Source: Chloroflexota bacterium
Lineage (GTDB): Bacteria > Chloroflexota > Anaerolineae > Promineifilales > Promineifilaceae
Direction of reading: 5' to 3'
Length of the DNA stretch: 42,583 nt
Assembly (NCBI GenBank): GCA_024277135.1
Contig: JAJRVV010000205.1
Span: 1-42,583 of the forward strand
Below are positions 15,180 to 22,955 of the stretch, piece by piece. The position numbers and the translations under genes are program-made. Below the pieces are notes generated by a model. That model saw only the letters and a program-made list of their open reading frames with translations. It was not told the DNA's origin and made no database searches. Within the stretch, counting starts at the first letter, position 1; the number at the start of each line of letters is the position of its first letter.

Positions 15180-15312
15180 GGTTTTTACCCTCTTTGCCTT
15201 GATTGATTGCGTTTGCCATAGGACAATTTTCTAAGGATATTTTGATTGTTTTTAGGAGGTGCGGAACGATTTCAGTATACCATGAATGAGAAATGCTTGG
15301 CAAACCCGCCAG

Positions 15313-16818
15313 TTACGGCCGTAACCGGTACACGATCATGTTATTAAAGCCTTGCTCCCTCGTCCATATATAATCTGTGTCAAAAAGCGGCACGGCCGTT
15401 CCTGCCACCCGCTCATACGGCCAACCCGGCGCTGTCACCAGATAATCGGCGTCGCTGCGGCCGATGTAATCCGCCAGCCGCGCCTCATCCGCCAGCCAGG
15501 GGATGATCTCCGGCGACACCAGCCCGGCCAGATCGAGCAACGGCCGTTCACTAAAATACCCAATCGCGCCGATGTCATGCGCCGCAATCAGCGCGTCCGG
15601 CGACGTATTGGCCGCTAGCCATTCCGCCACCGTCACCATTTCTCCTTCAATAAAAGCCACATCCGTGGCATACGCCTGCCCGCCCAACAGCAGAAAAACG
15701 AGCCAGATCACCGTCCCCGTCAGCGTCAACGAGCGTTTGCCAATGCGGGACAGACGGCCGTCCCCCCATTGCCCCATCAGTCCCAACCAACCCGCCAGCC
15801 CAAACAGTACCCACACCGGCAGAATCGGCAGCAGGTAACGGCCGTGCTGGTACGTCACCGGCAGCCGCCACGCATACGCCAGCACATGCCCGCCCGCCCA
15901 CACTAACGGCAGGTAGAATTTTAGATTTTGGATTTTGGATTTTGGATTGAGGGTCGCCAGCAGGCCGGGCAGGAGCAGCAGATAGGGGCCGCTCATTCCC
16001 CGCCATCCCGCGGCCGGGCCGCCCAGGCTAAAAAAGAGCAAATTGAAGAATCGCGCCGCCAACGGCCGTGCCAGTAGCGCCGTGTACTCCGTCTGTTTAG
16101 CGTAAAAAGTGTTGGGCCAGATGGAGCCGCTGACTTGCAAATTGAACCAGAGGTAAGGAATCAGCGGCAAAAGGGTAAATAACGCAAATCCCAAAACATC
16201 AAGAGTTTTTCGTTTTTCGTTTTTCGTTTTCGAGAAAAGAATGGCTGCGCCCGCTAATCCCACGACCAGCAGGCCATCCGGCCGGGTGAGGATGAGCAGG
16301 CCGGATAACAGCCCCAGCGCGGCCATCCACCGCCATCCCCCTCTCCCCTCAATCGCCAATGTCAAAGTCCACAGCCCCAGCGCCGCAAAAAAGAGCGTCT
16401 CCATGCCGCTGAACGCCGCCCAAGTCAGTGGAAAGGTCAGCGCCAACGCCAGCCCCGGCAGCCACGCCTTATCCGCCCATTCCGGCCAGAGCAGCCGCCA
16501 CAACCGCATCCCCGCCGCCGCCAGCAGCCACAACGAGGCCCCGCCCAGCGCATACGCCCACAGATGGTAGGGCAGCCCCAGCCAGTACCCGGCCGCCAAC
16601 AAAATCGTCCACAGCGGCGAGGTGGAACCGCTGCTGACTGCGCCGGGGACAAATTCCCAACGGCCGTGCCGCGCTAAATTCCGAGCATACGTCAGGTGAA
16701 TCCAGGCGTCGTCCAGCGGAAACCCCGGCCCGCCCTGTGCCGCCGACAGGCCGAGATAGAGCGCAGCAACCGCCAAAATTGTCGCTCCAATTCCCCAAAG
16801 CGCTAATCGTCGTCGCAT
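15313..16818 (-). CDS. GT-C-like multispanning membrane glycosyltransferase (1)
   Basis: 501 residues with many hydrophobic segments. The first extracytoplasmic loop carries Asp36-Asp37 in FPLDDAWIHLTYARNLARHG and VSSGSTSPLWTILLA, a pattern of bacterial GT-C enzymes that take sugars from polyprenol-phosphate donors at the outer face of the membrane. The C-terminal soluble part (VAEWLAANTSPDALIAAHDI, GAIGYFSERPLLDLAGLVSP) is shared by Chloroflexota homologues. Two stretches look like translated repeats: SKTKNEKRKTL (from 16203-16235) and NPKSKIQNLK (from 15917-15949), both in cytoplasmic-type loops. The ATG directly follows a TTGACAA heptamer array and has no Shine-Dalgarno site. Last gene of the glycosylation operon. 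The donor probably comes from the DPM1-like enzyme of the same operon; the acceptor is unknown. Confidence 0.75.
   Translation of the reverse strand: MRRRLALWGIGATILAVAALYLGLSAAQGGPGFPLDDAWIHLTYARNLARHGRWEFVPGAVSSGSTSPLWTILLAAGYWLGLPYHLWAYALGGASLWLLAAAGMRLWRLLWPEWADKAWLPGLALALTFPLTWAAFSGMETLFFAALGLWTLTLAIEGRGGWRWMAALGLLSGLLILTRPDGLLVVGLAGAAILFSKTKNEKRKTLDVLGFALFTLLPLIPYLWFNLQVSGSIWPNTFYAKQTEYTALLARPLAARFFNLLFFSLGGPAAGWRGMSGPYLLLLPGLLATLNPKSKIQNLKFYLPLVWAGGHVLAYAWRLPVTYQHGRYLLPILPVWVLFGLAGWLGLMGQWGDGRLSRIGKRSLTLTGTVIWLVFLLLGGQAYATDVAFIEGEMVTVAEWLAANTSPDALIAAHDIGAIGYFSERPLLDLAGLVSPEIIPWLADEARLADYIGRSDADYLVTAPGWPYERVAGTAVPLFDTDYIWTREQGFNNMIVYRLRP
15917..15949. repeat. Heptamer array TTTTGGA inside a glycosyltransferase gene
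   Basis: Units of TTTTGGA/TTTTAGA repeat in 7-bp steps. The array is in frame with the gene on the minus strand and is translated there as NPKSKIQNLK. The same unit forms the hairpin at 32310-32377. Confidence 0.8.
16206..16232. repeat. Heptamer array TTTTTCG inside a glycosyltransferase gene
   Basis: Three perfect TTTTTCG units plus TTTTCG. The minus-strand translation gives KTKNEKRKT within a loop of the glycosyltransferase, with the frame kept. Confidence 0.85.
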
Positions 16819-16820
16819 GA

Positions 16821-16847
16821 ATTGTCAATTGACAATTGTCAATTTTC
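16821..16847. repeat. Heptamer array ATTGTCA at a gene junction
   Basis: ATTGTCA, ATTGACA, ATTGTCA, then ATTTTCC. It supplies the stop codon of the upstream gene (16839-16841) and fills the place where the ribosome site of the next gene should be. The units are also self-complementary. Confidence 0.8.
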
Positions 16848-18455
16848 CTCCGGCGCAATCGCATATAACTTAAACCCTTCGCCATATTCGTCCATCAAAA
16901 CAACGCCGGGAACCTGCGCCTTGCCTTCGTACAAATCCGCCAGCGGCGGCGGCCTGTCCAGGTCGAGCAGTAGGTAGTTTGCGCCAAACCGGCCCGCCGC
17001 CGCCATCATCCCCTGCGGCGGCTCATGCGGCGTGGAAATGGAGGCCAGTCCAGTATGGTAAAAGAGGCCCGGCGCATCCCCCGACATGACCACCGCATCC
17101 GGCGGCAGGTCGGCGGCCAACTGGCGGTAAACTGCCGCCGCTTCTTGCTGCAACGGCTGGCGCAGGGAGACGGCCAGACTGATGACGAAGGCCACCACGA
17201 TAAAGAGCGCAGCAAAAATCGGCTTGGCCCGCTCCGGCTGCCAATGGGGCAGCCGTTTGGCGGCCCAATCCACCGCCAGGCCGATGCCGCCCGCCGTCAG
17301 CGCCATTGACCAGGGCCACAGCGCCGTGGAGGAGTGCAGCAAACTCCCCCGCTGGCCGGGGAAGGTGAAGACGAGGCTCATCACCCCGTACAATAGCAGG
17401 GCGTACCAGGTACACGGCCGTACCCACCCCTTCGTTTCCTGATTACGGCCGTACCCCACCCAGCCCCACACGGTAAAGATCACAAACGCCGTCAGCCCCA
17501 CCACGCCGATGAACGACTGCGCCGCCAGCCACACCGCCCGCAGCTTCGACAGCAAGATGTTACGCCAGCCCCACGCCAGATAGCTAGAAAGGTCAAAGTG
17601 ACGGCCGTAAGCGAAAATATCGTTGTACTGCGTCAGGAAAATCGTCTCCGTCCCCACCGTAGAGAGCGGCTGCCCCGTCACCCGCCACGCGCGCCAGAAC
17701 CAGCCCCCCATCACAAGAAAGTATCCCGCCAGGAAAAGAAGGAGCGGAGGAGCGGAGGAGCGGAGGAGCGGGGAGAGACCATTCCCCCTGACCCGCTGTA
17801 CTTCTGCTTCCTGTTTCAATTGCCACAGCCACAACAGACCGCCCACGCCCACGAACAATATCCCATCCGCCCGCGTCAGGTGGCTCAGCCCGGCCAGCAG
17901 CCCGGCGGCGAACCAGAAGCGGTGACGGCCGTCCACCGAACGGCCGTCCGCCGTCGCCCAGGCCAGCGCCAGCAAACAGCCGCCTCCCACCCAGGCAAAA
18001 AGGACAAAGGTGCTGGGCTGCGCCCAATACGCCGTGAAATAACCGCCCGCCGCCGTGAAGAGGGCGGCCGTCCGCGCCTGCCACCGCGCCGGCGACAAGC
18101 GGCGGCTGATGGCGTAACTTAAAATTGGCAGCAGCCCCGCCATCAGCCAAAAGGGGAACTGCGCCCCGCGAAATGTGCCGGCAACGGCATACCCGGCGGC
18201 GGCGATGAACGCGGTCAGCGGCATCCAGTAGGTGAGCGTCGGTTGGGGCAGCCCGGCCGGATCGTCGAGGTATTGCCAGATAAGCGGCGCGTTGAATCCC
18301 TGCCCTTCCGCCAGCAGACGGCCGTTCACCGTGTAGGTGTAGGCGTCAAAATAGGTGGGATGCGTCATCCGCAGCGCCCAAAACGCCTGTACCGCCAGCG
18401 CCAGGGGCACGATCCACAACAAATCCCGCTTCGTTTCTCGATCCCACATAGACAT
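16839..18455 (-). CDS. GT-C-like multispanning membrane glycosyltransferase (2)
   Basis: 538 residues from the ATG at 18455 (ATG 18449 is an alternative; a TTG one codon further up is less likely). After the first membrane helix (LLWIVPLALAVQAFWAL) the loop has Asp37 in HPTYFDAYTYTVNGRLLAEG, followed by the family feature of an N-terminal substrate loop ending in TLTYWMPLTAFIAA. About ten hydrophobic stretches follow. The C-terminal soluble part reads LPPDAVVMSGDAPGLFYHTG and ISTPHEPPQGMMAAAGRFGA, similar in plan to the neighbouring transferase. An 8-bp repeat (17741-17772, unit GGAGCGGA) lies inside the gene and encodes LLRSSAPPLLLF. No Shine-Dalgarno site: a heptamer array occupies the region before the start. 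Probably uses lipid-linked sugars outside the membrane; acceptor unknown. Confidence 0.7.
   Translation of the reverse strand: MSMWDRETKRDLLWIVPLALAVQAFWALRMTHPTYFDAYTYTVNGRLLAEGQGFNAPLIWQYLDDPAGLPQPTLTYWMPLTAFIAAAGYAVAGTFRGAQFPFWLMAGLLPILSYAISRRLSPARWQARTAALFTAAGGYFTAYWAQPSTFVLFAWVGGGCLLALAWATADGRSVDGRHRFWFAAGLLAGLSHLTRADGILFVGVGGLLWLWQLKQEAEVQRVRGNGLSPLLRSSAPPLLLFLAGYFLVMGGWFWRAWRVTGQPLSTVGTETIFLTQYNDIFAYGRHFDLSSYLAWGWRNILLSKLRAVWLAAQSFIGVVGLTAFVIFTVWGWVGYGRNQETKGWVRPCTWYALLLYGVMSLVFTFPGQRGSLLHSSTALWPWSMALTAGGIGLAVDWAAKRLPHWQPERAKPIFAALFIVVAFVISLAVSLRQPLQQEAAAVYRQLAADLPPDAVVMSGDAPGLFYHTGLASISTPHEPPQGMMAAAGRFGANYLLLDLDRPPPLADLYEGKAQVPGVVLMDEYGEGFKLYAIAPEEN
17741..17772. repeat. Octamer array GGAGCGGA inside a glycosyltransferase gene
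   Basis: Four head-to-tail units GGAGCGGA (the last ending GGAGCGGG). It lies in frame within a cytoplasmic-looking loop and is translated as a short Ser/Ala/Pro/Leu segment. Confidence 0.8.
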
Positions 18456-18531
18456 CAATGAATAATGAACAATGAGTAATGAGCAAATCGCTTTTTACTC
18501 ATTGTTCATTGTTAATTGTTAATTTCTCATT
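18456..18531. repeat. Facing heptamer arrays between two glycosyltransferase genes
   Basis: The left array is CAATGAA, TAATGAA, CAATGAG, TAATGAG (18456-18483). The right array is ACTCATT, GTTCATT, GTTAATT, GTTAATT, TCTCATT (18497-18531). The two are complementary and can fold into a hairpin. The right array encodes the last residues (LTINNEQ) and stop of the upstream gene. Confidence 0.85.
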
Positions 18532-20040
18532 GACAAACACCTGCGCCAGCCCATCCGCGTACACTTCCTGCCAATCGGGGTCGGCGGCCAGCACGGCCGT
18601 CAACGGGCTGCCCCGCTCCATCAACACATAGGCCACGTCATACATCGCCAACGGCTGCCGCCATTGTGGCGTCGCCTGAAACGTTTGTAAATAGGTAAAA
18701 AGAAAGGCGTCGCCATACACATCGGCGCGGCCGTCCACAAACACCGGAATGCCGCGCCAGATGAGGTAGCCGCCCCAGTTGTAGCTGTTATACCCCGGCT
18801 GCTGCGCCAATCCGCTCGTTTCCAGGTAATCTACCGCCGCCGCCGGATACCGGGCTGCCACGGCCGTCTCATTGCCGCTGATTTTGACGGCCGTCCACGC
18901 CAACACCGCCAGCCCCATCAGCCCTAAAACCGCCCAATTCAAAAGCGCCAATCGGCGCGGCACGGCCGTCTGCGGCGGGTCCACCAATAGATCAAACCGG
19001 GTTCCGGCCAGGGCATCGGCCAGATGGCGGCTGATGATGGGCGCGGCCGCGATGGCGAACAGGGGGATGTGCCGCGCCGACAGCAGCCCGGCAGCGGCCG
19101 TCCCCAAAAAGAGGAGCAGTTCAGTGAGGGACGGCCGTCGCCCGCCAAACACCCAGGCCAACACCCCCAAGAAAATCAGCCCGGCAAAGGGCCAGAAAAT
19201 GGGGTTGTGAAAGTTGGGGGATTGCCATTCCTGGATGTACGCCTGCATCGCCGGGCTGCCCAGCGTTTGAAATGGGTAGAGCCACAGCCCCGGCCCCGCC
19301 GGATTGAGCGCCGCCGCCAGGAAGGAGACGGCCGTCACCGGGAAGAGCTTTTCGCCGCGAATTTCACGAATGACACGAATTAAAATCTTCTTTTTCGTGA
19401 AATTAGTGAAATTCGCAGCAAAAATTCTTTGCCCTGCCTCACCAATCGCCACCGTCGCTAACAAAACCACCCCCAGCAGGTAGCCGCTGTGCAGATTGGC
19501 CCACAGCGCCGTCAGCGGCGGCAGCAGCCAGAGCCAGCGGGCATTGGCTCCGGCGCGGACTTTTTCCAGGATAAAAAAGAAGACGGCCGTCAGCAGCAAG
19601 TTAAAAATCTGCGGCCTGACCCCCCACACAATCGCCGCCGCAAACGCCGCCCACAACGTGACAAACCCGGCCAGGTACGGCCGTCCGGCGCACACCCGGT
19701 ACACCAGCCAAAACGTCAGCGCAATCAGCCCGGCAAAAACGAGGATCAGGCCGGAAAAACCGCCCGCCCGATACACCAGCCACATAAACAGTTGTGACAG
19801 CCATTCATGCGTTACCCAGGCGTGATGGGGCACGGTGAAGGAAAAGACATCTTGCCGGGGCAGGCCATTTTGCAGGACGAACTCCCCCGCGCGCAAATGC
19901 CACCACATATCCGGGTCCAGCGTCTCGCGCACGGCCGTAGCCAGCAAAGCCAGCAAAAAAAGAGCGGAGAAAAGACGCTTAGTACTCAATGAGAAATGAG
20001 AAATGAACAATGAACAAAAGGACGTTTGTTCATTGTTCAT
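18499..20040 (-). CDS. GT-C-like multispanning membrane protein (3)
   Basis: 513 residues from the ATG at 20040, which lies inside a heptamer array; the first 17 residues (MNNEQTSFCSLFISHFS) are repeat-derived. A TTG at 19989 (LSTKRLFSALFLL) is a good alternative start. After the first helix comes TLDPDMWWHLRAGEFVLQNG and VPHHAWVTHEWLSQLFMWLV, a loop with acidic and aromatic residues typical of this Chloroflexota/actinobacterial family of putative GT-C enzymes. Many helices follow. The C-terminal part (YNSYNWGGYLIWRGIPVFVD, GRADVYGDAFL) resembles the soluble tail of related proteins. A 24-residue segment around FTKKKILIRVIREIRGEK (19350-19420) is a translated repeat. The C-terminus LTINNEQ is repeat-derived too. 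Transferase activity is inferred from fold and context only. Confidence 0.65.
   Translation of the reverse strand: MNNEQTSFCSLFISHFSLSTKRLFSALFLLALLATAVRETLDPDMWWHLRAGEFVLQNGLPRQDVFSFTVPHHAWVTHEWLSQLFMWLVYRAGGFSGLILVFAGLIALTFWLVYRVCAGRPYLAGFVTLWAAFAAAIVWGVRPQIFNLLLTAVFFFILEKVRAGANARWLWLLPPLTALWANLHSGYLLGVVLLATVAIGEAGQRIFAANFTNFTKKKILIRVIREIRGEKLFPVTAVSFLAAALNPAGPGLWLYPFQTLGSPAMQAYIQEWQSPNFHNPIFWPFAGLIFLGVLAWVFGGRRPSLTELLLFLGTAAAGLLSARHIPLFAIAAAPIISRHLADALAGTRFDLLVDPPQTAVPRRLALLNWAVLGLMGLAVLAWTAVKISGNETAVAARYPAAAVDYLETSGLAQQPGYNSYNWGGYLIWRGIPVFVDGRADVYGDAFLFTYLQTFQATPQWRQPLAMYDVAYVLMERGSPLTAVLAADPDWQEVYADGLAQVFVNEKLTINNEQ
19355..19425. repeat. Repeat tract (TTTCACGAAT / GTGAAATTA type) inside a glycosyltransferase gene
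   Basis: Facing imperfect units, CGAATTTCACGAATGACACG on one side and TTCGTGAAATTAGTGAAATT on the other, form an inverted tract of about 70 bp. It keeps the frame and is translated as an Asn/Thr/Lys/Arg-rich insertion unlike the surrounding membrane protein. Confidence 0.75.
19987..20035. repeat. Heptamer units with 11-bp hairpin at the start of glycosyltransferase 3
   Basis: CAATGAG, AAATGAG, AAATGAA, CAATGAA (19987-20014) face the long array that follows. CAATGAACAAA (20008-20018) and TTTGTTCATTG (20025-20035) form a perfect 11-bp stem with a 6-nt loop. Confidence 0.8.
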
Positions 20041-20229
20041 TGTTAATTGTTCATTGCTAATTGTTCATTGTTAATTGTTCATTGCTAATTGTTCATTGTT
20101 CATTGTTAATTGTTCATTGCTAATTGTTCATTGTTAATTGTTCATTGCTAATTGTTCATTGCTAATTGTTCATTGTTAATTGTTCATTGTTAATTGTTCA
20201 TTGCTAATTGTTCATTGCTAATTGTTCAT
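20027..20229. repeat. Array of 29 heptamers between methyltransferase and glycosyltransferase 3
   Basis: 203 bp read as 29 uninterrupted 7-bp units of only three kinds: TGTTCAT, TGTTAAT and TGCTAAT. TGTTCAT alternates with one of the other two almost throughout. The array provides the stop codon of the methyltransferase (20218-20220) and the ATG of the next gene (20040) and fills everything between. There are no spacers, so it is not a CRISPR. Confidence 0.95.
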
Positions 20230-21144
20230 TGGCTTCCGGCCGTAAATGGTGAACAAATCGCCAAAATTGACCGGGATTTCGGTGTGGTTGAGGCGCAGGC
20301 CATTGACTATTTTCCCCGCCAGCCAGCCCAGCCCCCGGTTCCACGCTGTGAGCCGGGAGACCAGGTAGCCCAGGCTGAGATACCGCCCCTGCACCGCCGA
20401 CTCAATCTGCACAAAACCGGCCTGCGCCATCATCTGCGCCAGGCTTTGCTGGCTGAAGTAGTAGAGGTGCATGTCCATCAGCCAGGGCCAGCGGCGGCCC
20501 ATCAGCCGCGCCGTCAGGCTATCTACATCCATCGTGTGCAGCGCCAGCCAGCCGCCCGGTTTCAGCAGTTGGCAGGATTTGGCGATTTCCGCCGCCGGAT
20601 CATCCAGATGTTCCACCACATCCCACCAGGTGATGACGTCAAACTGCCGCCCCGCCAACTCTGGCGCATCCTGCGTGCCCTGGATGACGTTGACGCCCTG
20701 CTTTTGGGCGGCGGCCACCGCCCAGGCGGAGGGTTCGATCCCCATCGCCTGCCAGCCCGCCGCCGCCGCCGCTTCCACAAAGACGCCGATGTATGCGCCT
20801 ACATCCAGCAATGAACGAGCGGCTGCCGGGCCGGCGCGCTTTTCCAATTCTCGCAAATGTTTGCGGAAGGTGAGTTCACGGCCGTGCCGCTCTGCCTGGT
20901 ACGTTTCATCTTCGACGGCCGTGTACGCCGCCAGCAGATCCTCGTCCGACCAGCGGGGATTGGCGTACACCAGCCCGCAATGGTTGCACTGCACGATTTG
21001 GGCATGATTGCCATAGCCTGGGCTGGTGCAGCGAAACGCCGATACGTCGAGTGCGTGGGGGTCTGAAAGACGGCCGTTCAGCGTCGCCGGAAAACGCACC
21101 TGCCACTCATCCCGGCCGCACAAATTGCAGTTCACTTCAATCAT
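20218..21144 (-). CDS. Class I SAM-dependent methyltransferase with zinc-binding N-terminus
   Basis: 308 residues. The N-terminus has paired cysteines C6-x2-C9 (VNCNLCG) and C53-x2-C56 (VQCNHCG), a zinc-knuckle lead-in common in sugar- and lipid-modifying methyltransferases of this type. Motif I is SLLDVGAYIGVF (about 111-122), followed by GIEPSAWAV (acidic loop that binds the SAM ribose), FDVITWWDVVEHLDDP (motif with the invariant VVEHL) and LKPGGWLALHTMD. The C-terminal LMDMHLYYFSQQSLAQMMAQ is typical of Methyltransf_23 proteins. The last residues (PMNN) run into the heptamer array. The start overlaps the end of the DPM1-like gene by 8 bp, so they are coupled. Likely methylates a glycan or lipid intermediate of the same pathway. 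Confidence 0.85.
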   Translation of the reverse strand: MIEVNCNLCGRDEWQVRFPATLNGRLSDPHALDVSAFRCTSPGYGNHAQIVQCNHCGLVYANPRWSDEDLLAAYTAVEDETYQAERHGRELTFRKHLRELEKRAGPAAARSLLDVGAYIGVFVEAAAAAGWQAMGIEPSAWAVAAAQKQGVNVIQGTQDAPELAGRQFDVITWWDVVEHLDDPAAEIAKSCQLLKPGGWLALHTMDVDSLTARLMGRRWPWLMDMHLYYFSQQSLAQMMAQAGFVQIESAVQGRYLSLGYLVSRLTAWNRGLGWLAGKIVNGLRLNHTEIPVNFGDLFTIYGRKPMNN

Positions 21145-21898
21145 TCATCACCGGGATGGCCGGGCGGCGCGGTTCTTTCCGGCGCAAACGCCGCCAGAAC
21201 AACCGCAGCACCGTATATTGCGCTTTATACACCTCTTGCCGCGAAATTTTCGTCGTTCCCTTGCGCCGGTCTTCAAACAAAATCGGCACTTCGCCAATCT
21301 GCCATCCCCGCCGCTGGCACATAAACAACATTTCCACCAGGAAGGAGTAGCCGCTGGAAAAAATTTCATCCAATGGAATTGAGGCCAGCACTTCCCGCCG
21401 GTAGAGCCGGAATCCGGCGGTGGCGTCTTTGGCCTTCAGCCCCAAAAAGGTGTGTGCGATCAGGTTGGCGATCCGGCTCATCATAATCCGCTTCCAGGCG
21501 CAGTTGAGCGAACCGCCGCCGGGCACGTAGCGAGAGCCGATGACGACATGCTTTGATTGGCTCAACGCGATCATATCGGGAATGTAGCGTGGATTATGGG
21601 AAAAATCGGCGTCCATCGTCATGATACGCGCCGCGCCTAACTCGTTCATTGCCTTATCAAAACCAGCCAGGTAAGCCGTTCCCAATCCCAATTTACCGGG
21701 CCGGTGCACCACATACACCCGGCCTGGGTTTTCTGCCACCCATCGATCTGCCTTTTGGCCCGTGCCATCCGGCGAATTGTCATCCACAACCACCACGCCC
21801 AGGTTGACGGGCAAGGCCAGCAATTGGGCCAGTAAATCATCCAAATTATCCGCCTCGTTATAGGTGGGAACAATGACAAAGGTGTCTATTTTGCTCAT
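21137..21898 (-). CDS. Polyprenol-phosphate sugar (mannose) synthase, DPM1-like GT2
   Basis: 253 residues from the ATG at 21898; GGAG lies about 10 nt upstream, and an ATG 14 codons earlier is rejected. GT-A signature: TFVIVPTYNEADNLDDLLAQ, VVVVDDNSPDGTGQKAD, HRPGKLGLGTAYLAGF, and the DxD motif in IMTMDADFSHNPRYI. VIGSRYVPGGG and DATAGFRLYRREVL are hallmarks of the dolichol/polyprenol-phosphate mannose synthase branch. There is no C-terminal membrane domain, so it is the soluble DPM1 type. It transfers a sugar, probably mannose from GDP-mannose, to polyprenol phosphate at the cytoplasmic face, giving the donor that GT-C enzymes use outside. First gene of the operon, with a promoter at 21928-21956. 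Confidence 0.88.
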   Translation of the reverse strand: MSKIDTFVIVPTYNEADNLDDLLAQLLALPVNLGVVVVDDNSPDGTGQKADRWVAENPGRVYVVHRPGKLGLGTAYLAGFDKAMNELGAARIMTMDADFSHNPRYIPDMIALSQSKHVVIGSRYVPGGGSLNCAWKRIMMSRIANLIAHTFLGLKAKDATAGFRLYRREVLASIPLDEIFSSGYSFLVEMLFMCQRRGWQIGEVPILFEDRRKGTTKISRQEVYKAQYTVLRLFWRRLRRKEPRRPAIPVMND

Positions 21899-21927
21899 AA
21901 CGCCTATTTTCTCCTCTAAACCCGCTG

Positions 21928-21956
21928 ATTGTAGCGGCAATAAACGGTCAGGGCAA
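21928..21956 (-). promoter_or_regulatory. Promoter of the glycosylation operon
   Basis: On the minus strand TTGCCC (21951-21956), a 17-bp spacer and TACAAT (21928-21933), giving a leader of about 23 nt that contains the GGAG site of the DPM1-like gene. Confidence 0.5.
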
Positions 21957-22077
21957 AGCTGGATGGATGAATTCCTATGATGAGTTTTTAGGGCAGATAA
22001 ATCTTGGGGTTAAGGAAGACGGGGGACAAAGATGTGTGGGTAATGGTTGGTTTACGGATGGCGTTCGATTAGGCAGC

Positions 22078-22470
22078 TTATGGAATTATACGTTGTTCGA
22101 TCTCGGATAACACGGCGGATAAAGTCGGAGACTCTGGCTCTCCCACTACACTACCATCGGCCTGGTGAATGTGATTGGGGGCATAAGGCAAATGCGGATA
22201 ATGTTTAACATTGTCCCATCGCCGAACCAATTGTTGGCTTGCATTTTGCCAATGAAACGAGTAAGTATGTTCAACAATCTGGTCGTCACCGCCTAAAGCG
22301 ACATATTCAGCCAATTCCAATAAACCGCCATCTGTCAGGACAGCCCTGATTCGGATATTGCCGTCCTCCGCAGTGGTATGCTGTCTGACAATAACAAAGC
22401 GCGAAACCACACAGCTTTCAACCAAAAGACGCTGGTATCGCTTAAAACGGGCAATGATTATTTCATTCAC
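22078..22470 (-). CDS. TumE-type toxin (DUF6516) of a toxin-antitoxin pair
   Basis: 130 residues from a GTG at 22470 whose GTGA overlaps the antitoxin stop by 4 nt, the usual coupling in such pairs; the only ATG (22527) would overlap it by 61 bp. Sequence features are DGGLLELAEYVALGG, HTYSFHWQNASQQLVRRWDN and LPYAPNHIHQADG. This Y-x-W plus RRWDN plus PNHIH arrangement is what I recall of the family named TumE/DUF6516, annotated as a toxin component. Mode of action is not known to me. The gene is separate from its neighbours, with no other linked function. It could also be a housekeeping small protein, since the identification rests on memory of family motifs. Confidence 0.7.
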   Translation of the reverse strand: MNEIIIARFKRYQRLLVESCVVSRFVIVRQHTTAEDGNIRIRAVLTDGGLLELAEYVALGGDDQIVEHTYSFHWQNASQQLVRRWDNVKHYPHLPYAPNHIHQADGSVVGEPESPTLSAVLSEIEQRIIP

Positions 22471-22787
22471 GATGGGGCGGAGTCGAGCGTTTCTAGAGAT
22501 TTTAGTATGGTTTGGTAGACGCGCCAAACGGCCGACCAGTCCACAAAATCCATATCATCGCCCATTTCACCGCGCTGAAACTTTTCGTAAAGTTCGGATG
22601 ACTTTAACGCATATTGGCTCTCGAATTGGTCCAGTTCGGCGCGTAGTTCGGCGCGTTGTTTTAATAAAGATTGCCGTTCACGATCAAGTAGTTTGTCCAG
22701 AACCGTATCAATGAGCGCATCCGATTGGCGGCGGTGGGTTTTAAGATAATAGGCGAACCGCTCGGCTTTATCTATTGTGGTTTCCAT
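22467..22787 (-). CDS. Putative antitoxin partner of the TumE-type toxin
   Basis: 106 residues from the ATG at 22787, with GGAG 8 nt before it; the upstream in-frame ATGs at 22850 and 22793 are less well placed. The protein is highly helical and charged: KAERFAYYLKTHRRQSDALI, LDRERQSLLKQRAELRAELD, SSELYEKFQRGEMGDDMDFV, DWSAVWRVYQTILKSLETLD. No ribbon-helix-helix or helix-turn-helix is evident. It lies directly upstream of the toxin-like gene with a 4-nt overlap, which is the main basis for the antitoxin call. A possible promoter lies 25-60 bp upstream on the minus strand (TTGCTT, 17 bp, TATTAT). Confidence is in the gene, less in the function. Confidence 0.65.
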   Translation of the reverse strand: METTIDKAERFAYYLKTHRRQSDALIDTVLDKLLDRERQSLLKQRAELRAELDQFESQYALKSSELYEKFQRGEMGDDMDFVDWSAVWRVYQTILKSLETLDSAPS

Positions 22788-22874
22788 ATTCATGTCTCCA
22801 GTTGAATTCATAATATCCGAAGGCACAGTGGCAAGCAAGGGGCAGTTCATCTTTGGCTAGCCGGCGCGTAACTG

Positions 22875-22902
22875 TTGGCAGGAGGACAATCGCCGGTATA
22901 CT
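22875..22902 (+). promoter_or_regulatory. Promoter of the rimK-type gene
   Basis: TTGGCA (22875-22880), a 16-bp spacer and TATACT (22897-22902), each matching 5 of 6 consensus bases. The start codon of the ligase is 53 nt downstream. Confidence 0.5.
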
Positions 22903-22955
22903 TCGGTCAGAAGAGGCACGGGAAGCAGGCCAGTGGTTCCGCCCCGTTGAATGAA

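Noticed and set aside
20027-20229. CRISPR array
   Set aside because: The repeats are 7 bp and contiguous with no spacers, and there are no cas genes.
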